DNA from: Promethearchaeota archaeon
Lineage (GTDB): Archaea > Asgardarchaeota > Lokiarchaeia > Sigyniarchaeales > SOKP01
Assembly: GCA_016839705.1 (NCBI GenBank)
Contig: JAEOTR010000041.1
Span: forward strand, 50,251 to 114,250
DNA: 64,000 nucleotides
Reading direction: 5' to 3'
Shown here: positions 53,592 through 63,379 of the stretch, in pieces
Position numbering within the stretch: the stretch's first letter is position 1
Layout: every line of letters begins with the position of its first letter
Position numbers and translations under genes: made by a program
The notes under the pieces: generated by a model
Seen by the model: the letters and a program-made list of their open reading frames with translations, nothing else
Told to the model about the DNA's origin: nothing
Database searches by the model: none

Positions 53592-54647
53592 TTAAGAACT
53601 TTTAAGAAAATCATCCAGAGATACTTGGACTTTAGAGGAATCTAATTTCCTTAAGCGATCTAAAGCATTTTGCACCCTCTGTCTTGAGAAATTATGTTGT
53701 TCAATTAGTAATTCCTCAATTCTTTCATAATTGATCTTTTTAGATTTTGGTGCATTATAATCCTTTTTAACATCAGGAAACAAAAATATTTTTTTAACTT
53801 GCTCTGCTAATTTTAGATCTAAATTAATTTCTTTAGTTCCCACTTTAACTTTATTTTTTAAGATATTTTCAATAGAGCCAAATTTTTTAATTAACTCTAA
53901 GGCAGTCTTTTGACCAATTCCTTTAATCCCTGGGAAAAAATCAGTTCCAATTAAAATGCCCATTTCAACTAGCTGCTCACGGTTTATCTCTAATTTCTTT
54001 AAAAATTTTGATAATGAAACATATTCTATATCTAAAGTTACAGTTGTATCTCTTACTTTTTTCGTTCGATTAATGGCGAAATTCCGGAGTAATCTATCAC
54101 CCCCAAATAATAGAGTGTCATAATCTTGAGAAGCACAAGCCCAAGCATCTCCAACCTCAACCATATATGCGGATTGAGCTTCCCCTTCAGAGCTAGCTTG
54201 AATAATTGGAATACCCATAGATTCAATTAATTTTTTGCTTTCCTCAATCATGTCTGCATCAAGTTTAGATGTCAATTGTGCAAATTTCTTTGCTTCTTTA
54301 AAGTCTTCAGCATCTTGAGCTTCGATCATTTTCTTTTGAGCTTCTACCTTAATTTTTTTCCGTTCTCTAATCGTTTCTAACTTTAAATCAGAAGAAATCC
54401 CATCAAAAACATAAATTGGTTTGATATTATGCTCTAAAAAATTTATACTCCTGTAGAATAATCCTGATAGATGTGAGGTAATATTTCCTTGGTAATCTTT
54501 TAAAGGAGTTCCATCTCGTTGGCGGATTATAGCTAAAAATTGATATATTGTGTTAAACGCGTCAATACTTATAACTTTTTTAAAAAGATTATCAAACGTT
54601 ATTGTTCTTTTAACTTCATTTACTAATTCATTGATTTTTAATCCCAT
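53592..54647 (-). CDS. fen1: Flap endonuclease 1
   Basis: A 351-residue FEN1/XPG nuclease. The N-region has ISIDAFNTIYQFLA (metal-binding Asp) and PIYVFDGISSDLK. The I-region has EGEAQSAYMVEVGDAWACASQDYDTLLFG with catalytic acids, and a helix-hairpin-helix DFFPGIKGIGQKTALELIK. The C-terminal QVSLDDFLKSS is a PCNA-interacting motif. It removes 5' flaps in replication and repair. Nob1 lies upstream on the same strand. Confidence 0.97.
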   Translation of the reverse strand: MGLKINELVNEVKRTITFDNLFKKVISIDAFNTIYQFLAIIRQRDGTPLKDYQGNITSHLSGLFYRSINFLEHNIKPIYVFDGISSDLKLETIRERKKIKVEAQKKMIEAQDAEDFKEAKKFAQLTSKLDADMIEESKKLIESMGIPIIQASSEGEAQSAYMVEVGDAWACASQDYDTLLFGGDRLLRNFAINRTKKVRDTTVTLDIEYVSLSKFLKKLEINREQLVEMGILIGTDFFPGIKGIGQKTALELIKKFGSIENILKNKVKVGTKEINLDLKLAEQVKKIFLFPDVKKDYNAPKSKKINYERIEELLIEQHNFSRQRVQNALDRLRKLDSSKVQVSLDDFLKSS

Positions 54648-54716
54648 GGTAACACTTTTACCTCTTTTTTACTCCTGCAATCATTATTTATGATCCAATT
54701 TATATAATTACCACGA

Positions 54717-55250
54717 TTATAATTCTTTACTTTTTGGTCTTCTTTTTAACTTGGAACCACATATTTCACATCTTCTCTTTAGGTCTTCTGCTTTAAAAGT
54801 CTTTTGACAAAACGAACAATACACTTCCCACATAATTTTTGTTTCAATTCCCTCTTTATATAATGGAGAATAGGAGATATTTAATTCAGAACATACGTTT
54901 TCAATTGAATAATCATCCGAAAAAAGAATTACATTTTGATTTTCAGTATCAATTAGTTCAACGGCTAAAGCTATAAGTTGTTTATCCGCTTCAGATAAGG
55001 CATTAAAATCACCAGTATTCTTTGCCTTTTCTTCAACAATTTTAGAATACTTCTCCATTGGGGATTTTATAATTAACTTTTTATTATCTAAAGCAACTTG
55101 TATTCGGTTTAAGATATTTCTATTCTTTTCTTTATATTTATAAAATTTGATTTCTTCGATAATCCTAGGAGTAGTATATATTATTCCTGGTATTAAATTA
55201 AACTCTAATCCTTTTAGAAATATATTAGTATCAAATATGTGAAACTTCAT
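54717..55250 (-). CDS. nob1: rRNA maturation endonuclease Nob1
   Basis: A 177-residue protein with an N-terminal PIN nuclease domain (FDTNIFLKG at the start, LSEADKQLIALAVEL and LFSDDYSIENVC carrying acidic metal ligands) and a C-terminal zinc ribbon (C-S-F-C ... C-E-I-C). It cleaves pre-16S rRNA at its 3' end. Lies between nadK and fen1 with short gaps (11 bases after nadK), suggesting a shared transcript. Confidence 0.93.
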   Translation of the reverse strand: MKFHIFDTNIFLKGLEFNLIPGIIYTTPRIIEEIKFYKYKEKNRNILNRIQVALDNKKLIIKSPMEKYSKIVEEKAKNTGDFNALSEADKQLIALAVELIDTENQNVILFSDDYSIENVCSELNISYSPLYKEGIETKIMWEVYCSFCQKTFKAEDLKRRCEICGSKLKRRPKSKEL

Positions 55251-55261
55251 TATTCAAATAA

Positions 55262-56158
55262 TTATTCCTCTGGGCTATCATCCAAAGGTACTCTGACAGT
55301 TCCTATAATTTTCTTTCTTAAACGTGAATAATAACTTCTCTTAAAACGAATAAACTTATTTTTAGTAGTTGATTTACGAATTCTGATTCTCGTATTAGGT
55401 GCAATTCTTTTAATTATACGTTGTCCATCAATAACAATTTTTGCATCTAATCGGGGTCTTAAAACCTGAATTTCAACAACAGAATCAAGTGAAACTATAA
55501 TTGGCTTTAACCCTGATCCTGCAAAACTATTTAAAGGGGTAATTTGCATAACTTCTATACTAGGATTCACAATTGCTCCTCCTGCACTTAAATTATACGC
55601 TGTGGATCCTGTTGATGTAGAAATTATTACGCCATCCAAATAACTTCGATTAAGAAACACATTGTTTATCCTTATTGATACTTGTAAAACCTTGGAACTT
55701 TTGGAGGATATAATCAAAACCTCATTTAAAGCATCACTTAATCTAATTTCATCAGAGTTTTTGACGATATAGGGTGTTATTTTCGAACATATTTCATATT
55801 CATATTCACCCTTTAATGCCTTCGATAAGTCTTTAAAAATTGTTATTTCATTTGATTCATCTAAGAAACCTATAGAACCAACATTTACTCCTAAAATAGG
55901 GGGAGGATCTCTTTGAGATAAACTGCTAGCAACTCGTAATACAGAACCATCTCCTCCAATTATAATAATGAATTTTATGTTTTTTTCAGTCATCTCACTT
56001 AAATCCATGCCATTATGTGGAAAAATCTTTGGCGCGATTCTCGTTTCTAAAGAAACTACTTCCCCGTTCTTAACTAAAAACTCAAATATTTTCTTTGCTA
56101 ACTTAATTGCTCTTTCTGAATCCAGTCTACATGCTATAGCAATAGGTTTCTTTTCCAT
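55262..56158 (-). CDS. nadK: NAD kinase
   Basis: A 298-residue ATP/polyphosphate NAD kinase. FIIIIGGDGSVLRVASSL holds the GGDG motif, GVNVGSIGFLDE follows, then LDGVIISTSTGSTAYNLSAGG, which binds NAD and contributes catalysis, and VIDGQ near the C-terminus. An in-frame GTG at 56185 would add nine residues. ATG 56158 is preferred because AAAGG lies nine bases upstream. Makes NADP for biosynthesis. Confidence 0.95.
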   Translation of the reverse strand: MEKKPIAIACRLDSERAIKLAKKIFEFLVKNGEVVSLETRIAPKIFPHNGMDLSEMTEKNIKFIIIIGGDGSVLRVASSLSQRDPPPILGVNVGSIGFLDESNEITIFKDLSKALKGEYEYEICSKITPYIVKNSDEIRLSDALNEVLIISSKSSKVLQVSIRINNVFLNRSYLDGVIISTSTGSTAYNLSAGGAIVNPSIEVMQITPLNSFAGSGLKPIIVSLDSVVEIQVLRPRLDAKIVIDGQRIIKRIAPNTRIRIRKSTTKNKFIRFKRSYYSRLRKKIIGTVRVPLDDSPEE

Positions 56159-56282
56159 AATTCTCTGCCTTTGAAATGAATTCACACCTAATTAATCAAT
56201 ATTAAATCTTGATCCAAAAAATAAAGGATTATCTGGAAATTAAAATTAATGATTTTTGACCTTTATAATCTTCAAAGCGGGA

Positions 56283-56723
56283 TTAGTTAGTGAAAACTCT
56301 ATTGATAAGAGTTTTACCAGCTAGTTGCCAATAATCAACTTGGGCTGTGGAAATTTTATCTGGACTTGCTTGGAGTTCTTTTAATTTCTTTATTAAATCC
56401 TCTTCTTTCGGCCAATCAACGTCAATTGATTCATATGATTCTAAATCCATAATATTTATTGAATTATCTTCAATAAAGTTGATTTGAGCACTTCCCTTGA
56501 ATATCTCAGGAACCTCAACCATATGACCACTTGGAATGGTTAGTGAGCGTTTGTTGTTGTCAAAGAGACCAACACATACTACCCTAACTTTAGCGTGACC
56601 ATGTTTCCCACTTTTAGACCTTTCTGTTGACTTAATAATGCAAGGTTCGCTCTCATCTCCCTCTCCAACCATGATATATTGCCCGTTTTTTAACTTCTGT
56701 ATCTCTGTTCTTCTAATAGACAA
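56283..56723 (-). CDS. Translation factor aIF5A
   Basis: A 146-residue IF5A. N-terminal SH3-like domain with SKSGKHGHAKVRV, the hypusination loop (modified lysine expected at K40), and a C-terminal OB domain (VEVPEIFKGSAQINFIED...). It relieves ribosomes stalled at difficult peptide bonds. TTG 56723 is the start, with GAGGTG ten bases upstream and no other candidate nearby. The C-terminal extension (about 20 residues beyond the usual end) is slightly longer than in many archaeal members. Confidence 0.96.
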   Translation of the reverse strand: MSIRRTEIQKLKNGQYIMVGEGDESEPCIIKSTERSKSGKHGHAKVRVVCVGLFDNNKRSLTIPSGHMVEVPEIFKGSAQINFIEDNSINIMDLESYESIDVDWPKEEDLIKKLKELQASPDKISTAQVDYWQLAGKTLINRVFTN

Positions 56724-56876
56724 TCAGTTTTACACCTCAGTTTATTAATTTATATCCAAAATTTTTTAATTTTGACATTTCTTTTTCTTTATGATAATAT
56801 TATATTATTTCAAAAAAAAATATTAGTTTTTGAGACTTTTTTGAAATACAAATAAAAATTTAAAAGCTGGGATTAA

Positions 56877-58250
56877 ATGGTTTTAGAAAAACTTGGTAGA
56901 TCTTTAGATAATGCCATTCGTAAAATTAGACGTTTACCTATAGTAGATAAAGATGCAGTAGACGCGCTACTACAAGATCTTCAACGCAGTTTACTACAAG
57001 CTGATGTGCTTGTGGAACTAGTTTTTGAAATGACAGAAAACATAAGAAAAGAAGCAATGAATACAAAGCTACAGAAAGCCCGAAGGAAAGACTTTATAAT
57101 AAAATTAGTACATGACGAATTAATTCATCTTTTAGGAGGGAAACCTTCCCCAATTCGGATAAAACCTGGAAAAAAGAATGTAATTTTACTCGTTGGGATT
57201 CAAGGTTCTGGAAAAACAACTACAATTGGTAAACTTGCGAAATATTATAAAAGTAAAGGATTTAAGGTTGCAGCTTTAACAACCGATACATGGCGCCCCG
57301 GAGCTTATGAACAATTAGTACAATTAACCAGTAAAATTGGGGTCAAATGTTATGGGAATCCAAATGAAAAAAATGCAATTAAAATTGCTATCCAAGAGAC
57401 AAAAAAAGCGATCAATGATGGTAATGATCTGATAATTGCTGATACCGCAGGAAGACATAAAGAAGAGAAAGAATTAATGAAAGAAATGACCATTCTTGAA
57501 CAAAAATTTAAACCTAACGAAGTTTGTCTGGTGATTGATGGAACTCTCGGCCAACAAGCCTTCAATCAGGCAGAAGAATTTGCTAAAACCACTAATCTTG
57601 GAAGCATTATCGTCACAAAACTAGACGGAACGGCTAAAGGTGGGGGTGCTCTGTCGGCATGTGCTGCGACGAATGTTGGGATTAGATTTATAGGTACTGG
57701 AGAAAAAATCGATGATCTTGAAGAATTTGAACCTACAAAGTTTGTCGGAACCCTCCTTGGGGTACCAGATTTAGAATCATTAGTTCAAAAAGTGCAAGAA
57801 GCTGAAATTACACCAGATGATGAGACAGTAAGACGAATGATGCACGGAAAATTCACACTTGAAGATTTGTATATTCAATTGTCTCAGATTAAGAAAGTGG
57901 GAAAATTTCAGCAAATATTATCAATGATGGGCGGTGGAAATATCCCAGACGCTTTAAAGGACGATGCAGAGCGAAACCTTGAAAGATGGAGAATAGTGTT
58001 AGACTCTATGACCCATGAAGAGAAAATGGAACCAAAAATCATTAAAAAGACGAGGAAAAGAAGGATTGCTATTGGTTCAGGAACTAATTATTCCGTAATA
58101 AATAAAATGCTTGATCAGTATAACCAAATGAAGAAGTTTATGAAAAGATTTCTACAAATGCAAAAGAAAGGAAAAAGCATCCCTGGTATGCCTGGTTTAC
58201 CCGGTGGAAAAGCTGGTGCGGATTTCATGAAAAAGTTAGGTAAATTTTAG
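56877..58250 (+). CDS. srp54: Signal recognition particle protein SRP54
   Basis: A 457-residue SRP54. The N domain (1-90) is followed by the G domain with GIQGSGKTTTIGKLA, TDTWRPGAYEQL, IADTAGRHK and VTKLDGTAKGGGALSACA. The methionine-rich M domain (about 300-457, including GKFQQILSMMGGG and the MKRFLQMQKKGK stretch) binds 7S RNA and signal sequences. It targets membrane and secreted proteins co-translationally. trmY follows on the same strand after 25 bases. Confidence 0.97.
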   Translation: MVLEKLGRSLDNAIRKIRRLPIVDKDAVDALLQDLQRSLLQADVLVELVFEMTENIRKEAMNTKLQKARRKDFIIKLVHDELIHLLGGKPSPIRIKPGKKNVILLVGIQGSGKTTTIGKLAKYYKSKGFKVAALTTDTWRPGAYEQLVQLTSKIGVKCYGNPNEKNAIKIAIQETKKAINDGNDLIIADTAGRHKEEKELMKEMTILEQKFKPNEVCLVIDGTLGQQAFNQAEEFAKTTNLGSIIVTKLDGTAKGGGALSACAATNVGIRFIGTGEKIDDLEEFEPTKFVGTLLGVPDLESLVQKVQEAEITPDDETVRRMMHGKFTLEDLYIQLSQIKKVGKFQQILSMMGGGNIPDALKDDAERNLERWRIVLDSMTHEEKMEPKIIKKTRKRRIAIGSGTNYSVINKMLDQYNQMKKFMKRFLQMQKKGKSIPGMPGLPGGKAGADFMKKLGKF

Positions 58251-58275
58251 TAATTATTTTATATTAAAATTAAGT

Positions 58276-58926
58276 TTGATTAGATTGGTTAACTTCCTAT
58301 TACTCATTGAAGAGATTATTCAATATAATAAAGAGAACATTGATAAAGGTCTCACTCCTCAAAAAATCTACGAGTTATGTTCCTGTATTAGAGAAACTTT
58401 TTGTTTATCATATTCGATTAGGAAAGATAATAATCTATTTTTATATTTTCAAAAAGAATATATTTTTGTTAGTTTTATCGGTGAAGAATTAAGGTACTTG
58501 GGGCCGGATGAACGATCTCAAGCTCTACTATTAGAGAAAGCTTTGAAAAAATCTAAAGGGATAGATCCCAACTTAGAAGAGGGAAGAAAACTATCGACTC
58601 CGGGAATTTATATCTCAAGGTTTTTTGATCATATTTCATTTCTCGGTTATTTTAAGTCCATAGTTAGGGGAACCTTTTATCTCATAACTGATAAAGATGA
58701 ATATTTTAGAAAGGAAAGAGTTATTAATACTTTTAATCTCACTTTTGAACCGTTTTTAGATGATATTGCTTTTATATTACCAGCTTATGAGAATTCTAAT
58801 AATGATTCAAAGATCTTGAATTTATTTCAGGAAATGAAAAATATAAAATTCTTTTCTCTTTCTAAAATTAAACAAATAGAAAATAAAATTTTATATCTTA
58901 ATTATCTAAAAGATCTTCAAAAATAA
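58276..58926 (+). CDS. trmY: tRNA pseudouridine-54 N1-methyltransferase TrmY
   Basis: A 216-residue SPOUT-fold protein. The diagnostic run is LCSCIRETFCLSYSIRKD, then FIGEELRYLGPDERSQALLLEKAL, then STPGIYISR, matching TrmY, which makes m1-pseudouridine at tRNA position 54. The N-terminal region is shorter and more divergent than the reference families, so the match rests on the central and C-terminal motifs. TTG 58276 is the start. Another SPOUT methyltransferase is the alternative. Lies in tandem with srp54 and pyrC. Confidence 0.8.
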   Translation: MIRLVNFLLLIEEIIQYNKENIDKGLTPQKIYELCSCIRETFCLSYSIRKDNNLFLYFQKEYIFVSFIGEELRYLGPDERSQALLLEKALKKSKGIDPNLEEGRKLSTPGIYISRFFDHISFLGYFKSIVRGTFYLITDKDEYFRKERVINTFNLTFEPFLDDIAFILPAYENSNNDSKILNLFQEMKNIKFFSLSKIKQIENKILYLNYLKDLQK

Positions 58927-58934
58927 GCATAGTT

Positions 58935-60335
58935 ATGATTTTAACAAACGGTAAAATCTTCTCTGGAGGATTAATACATAACGGAGATATACTCATCAAC
59001 AACGGCATAATCTCAAAAGTCGTATATGAACCAGAGGAGCAAGAATTCAAAAAATTGGTTAATAAAAATCAAGACGGGAAAATCATAGACTGTGAAAATA
59101 AAATTGTCTTACCTGGAATAATCGATATCCATTCTCATTTACGCGATATGAAACAAAGCGAGAAAGAAACCTTCTTTACAGGAACGATGGCTGCAGCATA
59201 TTCGGGAATTACAACTGTCTTTAACATGCCTAATACGAATCCCCCTGCTAATACTGAGGATCAAGTTAAAAAGTGGATGGATAAAGCTAAAAATAGCATC
59301 AACGTAGATGTCGGATTCATTGCTGGTGTTCCTAAAGGAATTGATGAAGATCAGATTAAAAAAATATTAGATTTAGGTGTAATTGGTTTTAAAATTTACC
59401 CATTAAGTCCATTAAGCGAAATTGATTGGAAAAAATCTGTATCCCTTCAAAAAATCCTAGATATATCTTCTAAATATCAAGTTCCTATATTTATTCATGC
59501 TGCTTTTCCTATCTCCGACAAAGAACATCACAAATTAGTTGATGATTTTAAAGTAATAAAATTTCCTATCCTAGAGTTTCATGATAGATTAAATCCTGTT
59601 AGGATGGAAGTAAAATATTCTGAGTTTGTGATACAAAATTATAAGGACTACATCACAGATAATAAAACAGAACCTAAGAGATATCCAATTATTCATTTTT
59701 GTCATGTAAGTTGTAAAGAGGCTTTTCTACTTATCCAGAAAGCAATAAATTCAGATAAAAACTTTCGAATAACTTTTGAAGTTACTCCTCATCATCTACT
59801 TTTATCAAAGGATATATCATTAGATAATGAAACTCACGGGAAAGTTTTACCTCCCTTAAGAGGTAGAGAACATAGTCAATTTTTGTTAAATGAACTCAAA
59901 GAAGGCAATATATTATTAATTGGAACTGATCATGCTCCTCATACTAGAGAAGAAAAATCTCAAGAATATTTAAAAACACCATCCGGGTTTCCTGGTTTTG
60001 AAACTTATCCAATAATATTGTTTGATCAAATTTTTAGATACAAACTCTCCTTAGAAAACTTTGTAAAGGCCTCTTCAGAAAATCCGGCAAAAGTTTTTAA
60101 TTTGAGAAATAAAGGCTTTATTGAAGAAGGATATGATGCGGATTTAATAATAATTAATAAAATCCCTGAATATTTGATTAAGGCCCAGAATTTTAAGACT
60201 AAAGCTAAATTTTCTCCATTTGAAAACTTTACTAGCACAGTTAATATTTGGAAAGTTTTCTTGAAAGGAATTGAAATAAATGTTGAGAAACATATCACAA
60301 AAGGGACAATCATAAAAGCGAACTATAAAGTATAA
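58935..60335 (+). CDS. pyrC: Dihydroorotase
   Basis: A 466-residue amidohydrolase. DIHSHLRDMKQSEKETFFTGTMAAAYSGITTVFNMPNT-type N-terminal motif (metal-binding HxH), the FKIYPLSP segment with the carboxylated-lysine position, FCHVSCKEA, TPHHLLL, and GTDHAPH late in the barrel identify the dihydroorotase family. It closes carbamoyl-aspartate to dihydroorotate, one step before PyrD/PyrK. Allantoinase or hydantoinase is less likely given length and the DHAPH region. Begins 8 bases after trmY. Confidence 0.9.
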   Translation: MILTNGKIFSGGLIHNGDILINNGIISKVVYEPEEQEFKKLVNKNQDGKIIDCENKIVLPGIIDIHSHLRDMKQSEKETFFTGTMAAAYSGITTVFNMPNTNPPANTEDQVKKWMDKAKNSINVDVGFIAGVPKGIDEDQIKKILDLGVIGFKIYPLSPLSEIDWKKSVSLQKILDISSKYQVPIFIHAAFPISDKEHHKLVDDFKVIKFPILEFHDRLNPVRMEVKYSEFVIQNYKDYITDNKTEPKRYPIIHFCHVSCKEAFLLIQKAINSDKNFRITFEVTPHHLLLSKDISLDNETHGKVLPPLRGREHSQFLLNELKEGNILLIGTDHAPHTREEKSQEYLKTPSGFPGFETYPIILFDQIFRYKLSLENFVKASSENPAKVFNLRNKGFIEEGYDADLIIINKIPEYLIKAQNFKTKAKFSPFENFTSTVNIWKVFLKGIEINVEKHITKGTIIKANYKV

Positions 60336-60388
60336 ATGGTTAAACGATATAATATTACATAACTCAAAAGAATCATGTGAAATAGAAT

Positions 60389-61021
60389 ATGTCAGATGAG
60401 GAAAGGTTTACACTAGAAGATGGAGAAATGCTAATTAAGTTTGCGCGAGATAATATTGAATATTTCATTAAAAACAATAGAAAAATTCCTGTAGCAGAAG
60501 AAATAAAAGAAAAATTTAAGGATAAATATGGTGCCTTTGTTACTTTAAACAGATACGGTGTATCAGATAATTCACTAAGAGGATGTATTGGCTACATTGA
60601 GCCTATATATTCTTTGTATGAAGCTATCCACAGAGTTTCCATTAGTTCTGCCATTGAGGACCCTCGATTTTCTTCTGTAGCACTTGAAGAAATGGAGAAT
60701 ATCGTGATTGAATTATCGATACTGACTCCACCTAAACTGATAGAAGTTAACGATCCAAAAGAATATATAGAAAAAATCGTAATTGGAAGAGATGGTTTAA
60801 TTGCTGAAAGAGGAATGAGGCGAGGTTTGCTTCTTCCACAAGTACCGGTTGATCATGAAAGAAATTGGGACGTAAAAACATTTCTTTCTCATACATGTTC
60901 AAAAGCTTGGTTAGATCCTGATGCTTGGAAAGAATTGGAAACTAAAATTTATTCTTTTCAAGCAATATTATTTGAAGAGGAAACACCAAGAGGAGAAGTT
61001 ACGAGAAAGTATCTTAAATAG
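60389..61021 (+). CDS. AMMECR1-domain protein
   Basis: A 210-residue AMMECR1 domain protein with the LRGCIGYIEPIYSLYEAIHR motif (about 67-86), AIEDPRFSSV and IVIELSILTPPKLI, and GRDGLIAERGMRRGLLLPQVP. The family is widespread in archaea and eukaryotes; its biochemical role is uncertain. In some archaea AMMECR1 is adjacent to the MEMO1-like gene and a radical SAM gene; neither is seen here. Starts at ATG 60389, 53 bases after pyrC. Confidence 0.93.
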   Translation: MSDEERFTLEDGEMLIKFARDNIEYFIKNNRKIPVAEEIKEKFKDKYGAFVTLNRYGVSDNSLRGCIGYIEPIYSLYEAIHRVSISSAIEDPRFSSVALEEMENIVIELSILTPPKLIEVNDPKEYIEKIVIGRDGLIAERGMRRGLLLPQVPVDHERNWDVKTFLSHTCSKAWLDPDAWKELETKIYSFQAILFEEETPRGEVTRKYLK

Positions 61022-61237
61022 AACATTACTATTTGTATAATACCCTTGGATATTTTTCTAAAACTGAAATCCCGGTTTTTTTAAACAAATCATATCAAAT
61101 TCATTTAAATTTAATACTTGATTATTATTAAGATAATTACAGTATCATATGTGTTTCTCCAAGAATAAATTTCTTCAAAAATTGTAAATACTCAAAAAAC
61201 TAACATTTATATACTTTTTCTAGAAGAGGAAGCTAAA

Positions 61238-63328
61238 GTGCCACAAATCAATGGCGTTATGTGTAATACCTTAACATTCTACGATAAAAACTTCAACATA
61301 ATGGAAGAACTAAATTCATTACTTTTTAAACACATTCTTACTAATGATGCAAATTCTCTCCTCCTCTTTGGGAGTACCGGGGAGGGTGCTTTATTTTCAA
61401 ATAATATTGAAGAAAAAACCAAACTGATCAATATAGCTCTTAAAACTACTGAAGGGAAAATACCTATTATTGTCCGATTATATGGTGAGGAGGCAGAAGA
61501 AATAATAAGTCAGGTTGAAACTATAGGTAAAAAGTCTGAAAATATTTGTTTTATGATTTCACCCCCTATTTCTCTAAATATAACACTTGATGCACTGAAA
61601 TCATACTTTCACAACATTTTAGGCTCAATTAACACTAGACATCCTTTATTTTTGGAAAATAATCCCCTTCAATTTTCTAGAAATGAAATTGATCCTGACC
61701 TCTTAAAATCATTATTGAGTTTTGATAATTTGAAAGGTATAAATGATTCATTTTATAATATTAGAATTTGTAGATCTTATGCTCAATTAATAAATGAGGA
61801 TTTTTCTTTTTTTTGCGGATTAGAACAAAATTTTCACAATTTTTTCCAGCTTATTCCTCCAAATCAGAGAAAAAGTACAGGAATTATATCCAGCATCAGT
61901 AATTTAGTTAATTTATGCTCCAAACTATATTTTTATGCTTTAGAAGACAATTTATTGGAGCTTCTAAATTTGCAAGAGCAGATAAATGATATTAGGAGTA
62001 AAATATATAATATTAAATCAAAGGAAGATAACTCAGAACAAGGATTAAAGTTCGCATTTCTAAACTTATATAAGGATTCAATATTAAAATCAAATGAAGG
62101 TTTTGAATTCATCAATTCAAAACTAGATACTGAAATTGATAAAATATCAAAAGAGAGAATTGAAGCAACTGTTCATTATTTACTTAATCACAAACAAATT
62201 TATCAATTATATTCTATTGGCAAAAAAGATCTTTATCAGTTTCATGAAATTATCAAAATTTTCTCAAAAATTGATGCATTGGTTCAACAAGGTAAAGTAA
62301 AGAAAATAACAGGTCCCTATAGAGCGGACGTTAATACCATTTATAAGGTTAAGTTTGATAATAATCAATTAGTTTTTAGATTTCGAACTAGTAATTTTTT
62401 CCAATATGAAAATTTGATTAAGGAAAAACTCTTATATCCTTTTTTAGATAGATATTTAAGACCTATGGATATTCATTTGAGAAAAAAAGTAAAAGAAATA
62501 ATCACTACAGAAACTGGGGCTTACATCTTTAAAAAAGAGACTCCTCCTATCATTCCCGTCTGCAACTTAGTCTATTTTGACGAAACAAAAGAAATAGTTC
62601 CTTATGTTTTCTCGGTACAAGAATATATTAAAGGAAAACCATTATTCCCGATCATAAATAGATATATTAATGATGCAAAGAATTTGAATACAGCTAAGTT
62701 TCTAAACTTATTTAGTATATTAGGAGAACATCTAGGAAATTTGCATCAAATAAAATTCGATTCTTTCTATAAAAGTATTATCAATATTGGGAAAAAAGAT
62801 AAAGTTTCATATTATGAATTTTTTCAAGGTAAATTGGGAAAAGAATTACAGGAAGCCAAAAAGAATAATATTGATTTTGGAAATGAAATTAGACGATACT
62901 TCAAAGATAATCAGGCATTAATAGAGGATGAAAATGAATTTGTTTTGCTACATAATGATTTTAATAGTCAAAATGTTATTATAAAAGAAGATCGTGGTGT
63001 ATTCCATCTTAATGGTTTTGTAGATTTTGATAATTGGTGTGTTGGAAGTAGAGCACAAGATTTTATTAAACTAGATTATTTGATTTTCAAACCTTTAAAT
63101 ATCCCCTCCCTATATGAAGCATTTCAAAAAGGATATTCTAAAAATTACTTTTTTGATAAGGAATTTAGCAAAAAAATTGAAATATATAAACTACTATGGC
63201 TTTTAAAGGAATATAATATAGAATCAGAATTAAAAAGGAATTCTAATGAGTTCCAAATTACAAGTTCAACTTCGACTTCATTAGAAAATTATCTCTTTGA
63301 GATACAAGCTATTATCCGGGACCTATAA
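61238..63328 (+). CDS. DapA-like/aminoglycoside-phosphotransferase-like fusion
   Basis: A 696-residue protein. Residues 1-300 follow the dihydrodipicolinate synthase/NAL barrel pattern: INGVMCNTLTFYDKNFN start, FGSTGEGALFS (44-54) in place of GTTGEG, ENNP (140-143) and KGINDS (166-171). At the Schiff-base position, normally G-I-K-D, there is N169, and the usual Tyr of Y-N-x-P is E140, so aldolase chemistry is probably lost. Residues about 345-690 form an APH-like kinase fold: EYIKGKPL hinge (462-469), HNDFNSQN catalytic loop (572-579), and VDFDNW metal motif (595-600). GTG 61238 is the start. Confidence 0.82.
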   Translation: MPQINGVMCNTLTFYDKNFNIMEELNSLLFKHILTNDANSLLLFGSTGEGALFSNNIEEKTKLINIALKTTEGKIPIIVRLYGEEAEEIISQVETIGKKSENICFMISPPISLNITLDALKSYFHNILGSINTRHPLFLENNPLQFSRNEIDPDLLKSLLSFDNLKGINDSFYNIRICRSYAQLINEDFSFFCGLEQNFHNFFQLIPPNQRKSTGIISSISNLVNLCSKLYFYALEDNLLELLNLQEQINDIRSKIYNIKSKEDNSEQGLKFAFLNLYKDSILKSNEGFEFINSKLDTEIDKISKERIEATVHYLLNHKQIYQLYSIGKKDLYQFHEIIKIFSKIDALVQQGKVKKITGPYRADVNTIYKVKFDNNQLVFRFRTSNFFQYENLIKEKLLYPFLDRYLRPMDIHLRKKVKEIITTETGAYIFKKETPPIIPVCNLVYFDETKEIVPYVFSVQEYIKGKPLFPIINRYINDAKNLNTAKFLNLFSILGEHLGNLHQIKFDSFYKSIINIGKKDKVSYYEFFQGKLGKELQEAKKNNIDFGNEIRRYFKDNQALIEDENEFVLLHNDFNSQNVIIKEDRGVFHLNGFVDFDNWCVGSRAQDFIKLDYLIFKPLNIPSLYEAFQKGYSKNYFFDKEFSKKIEIYKLLWLLKEYNIESELKRNSNEFQITSSTSTSLENYLFEIQAIIRDL

Positions 63329-63379
63329 TCTACCATAACATCTTTCGAAATTGTTCAAATGTTTCATGTAATAAAATCT

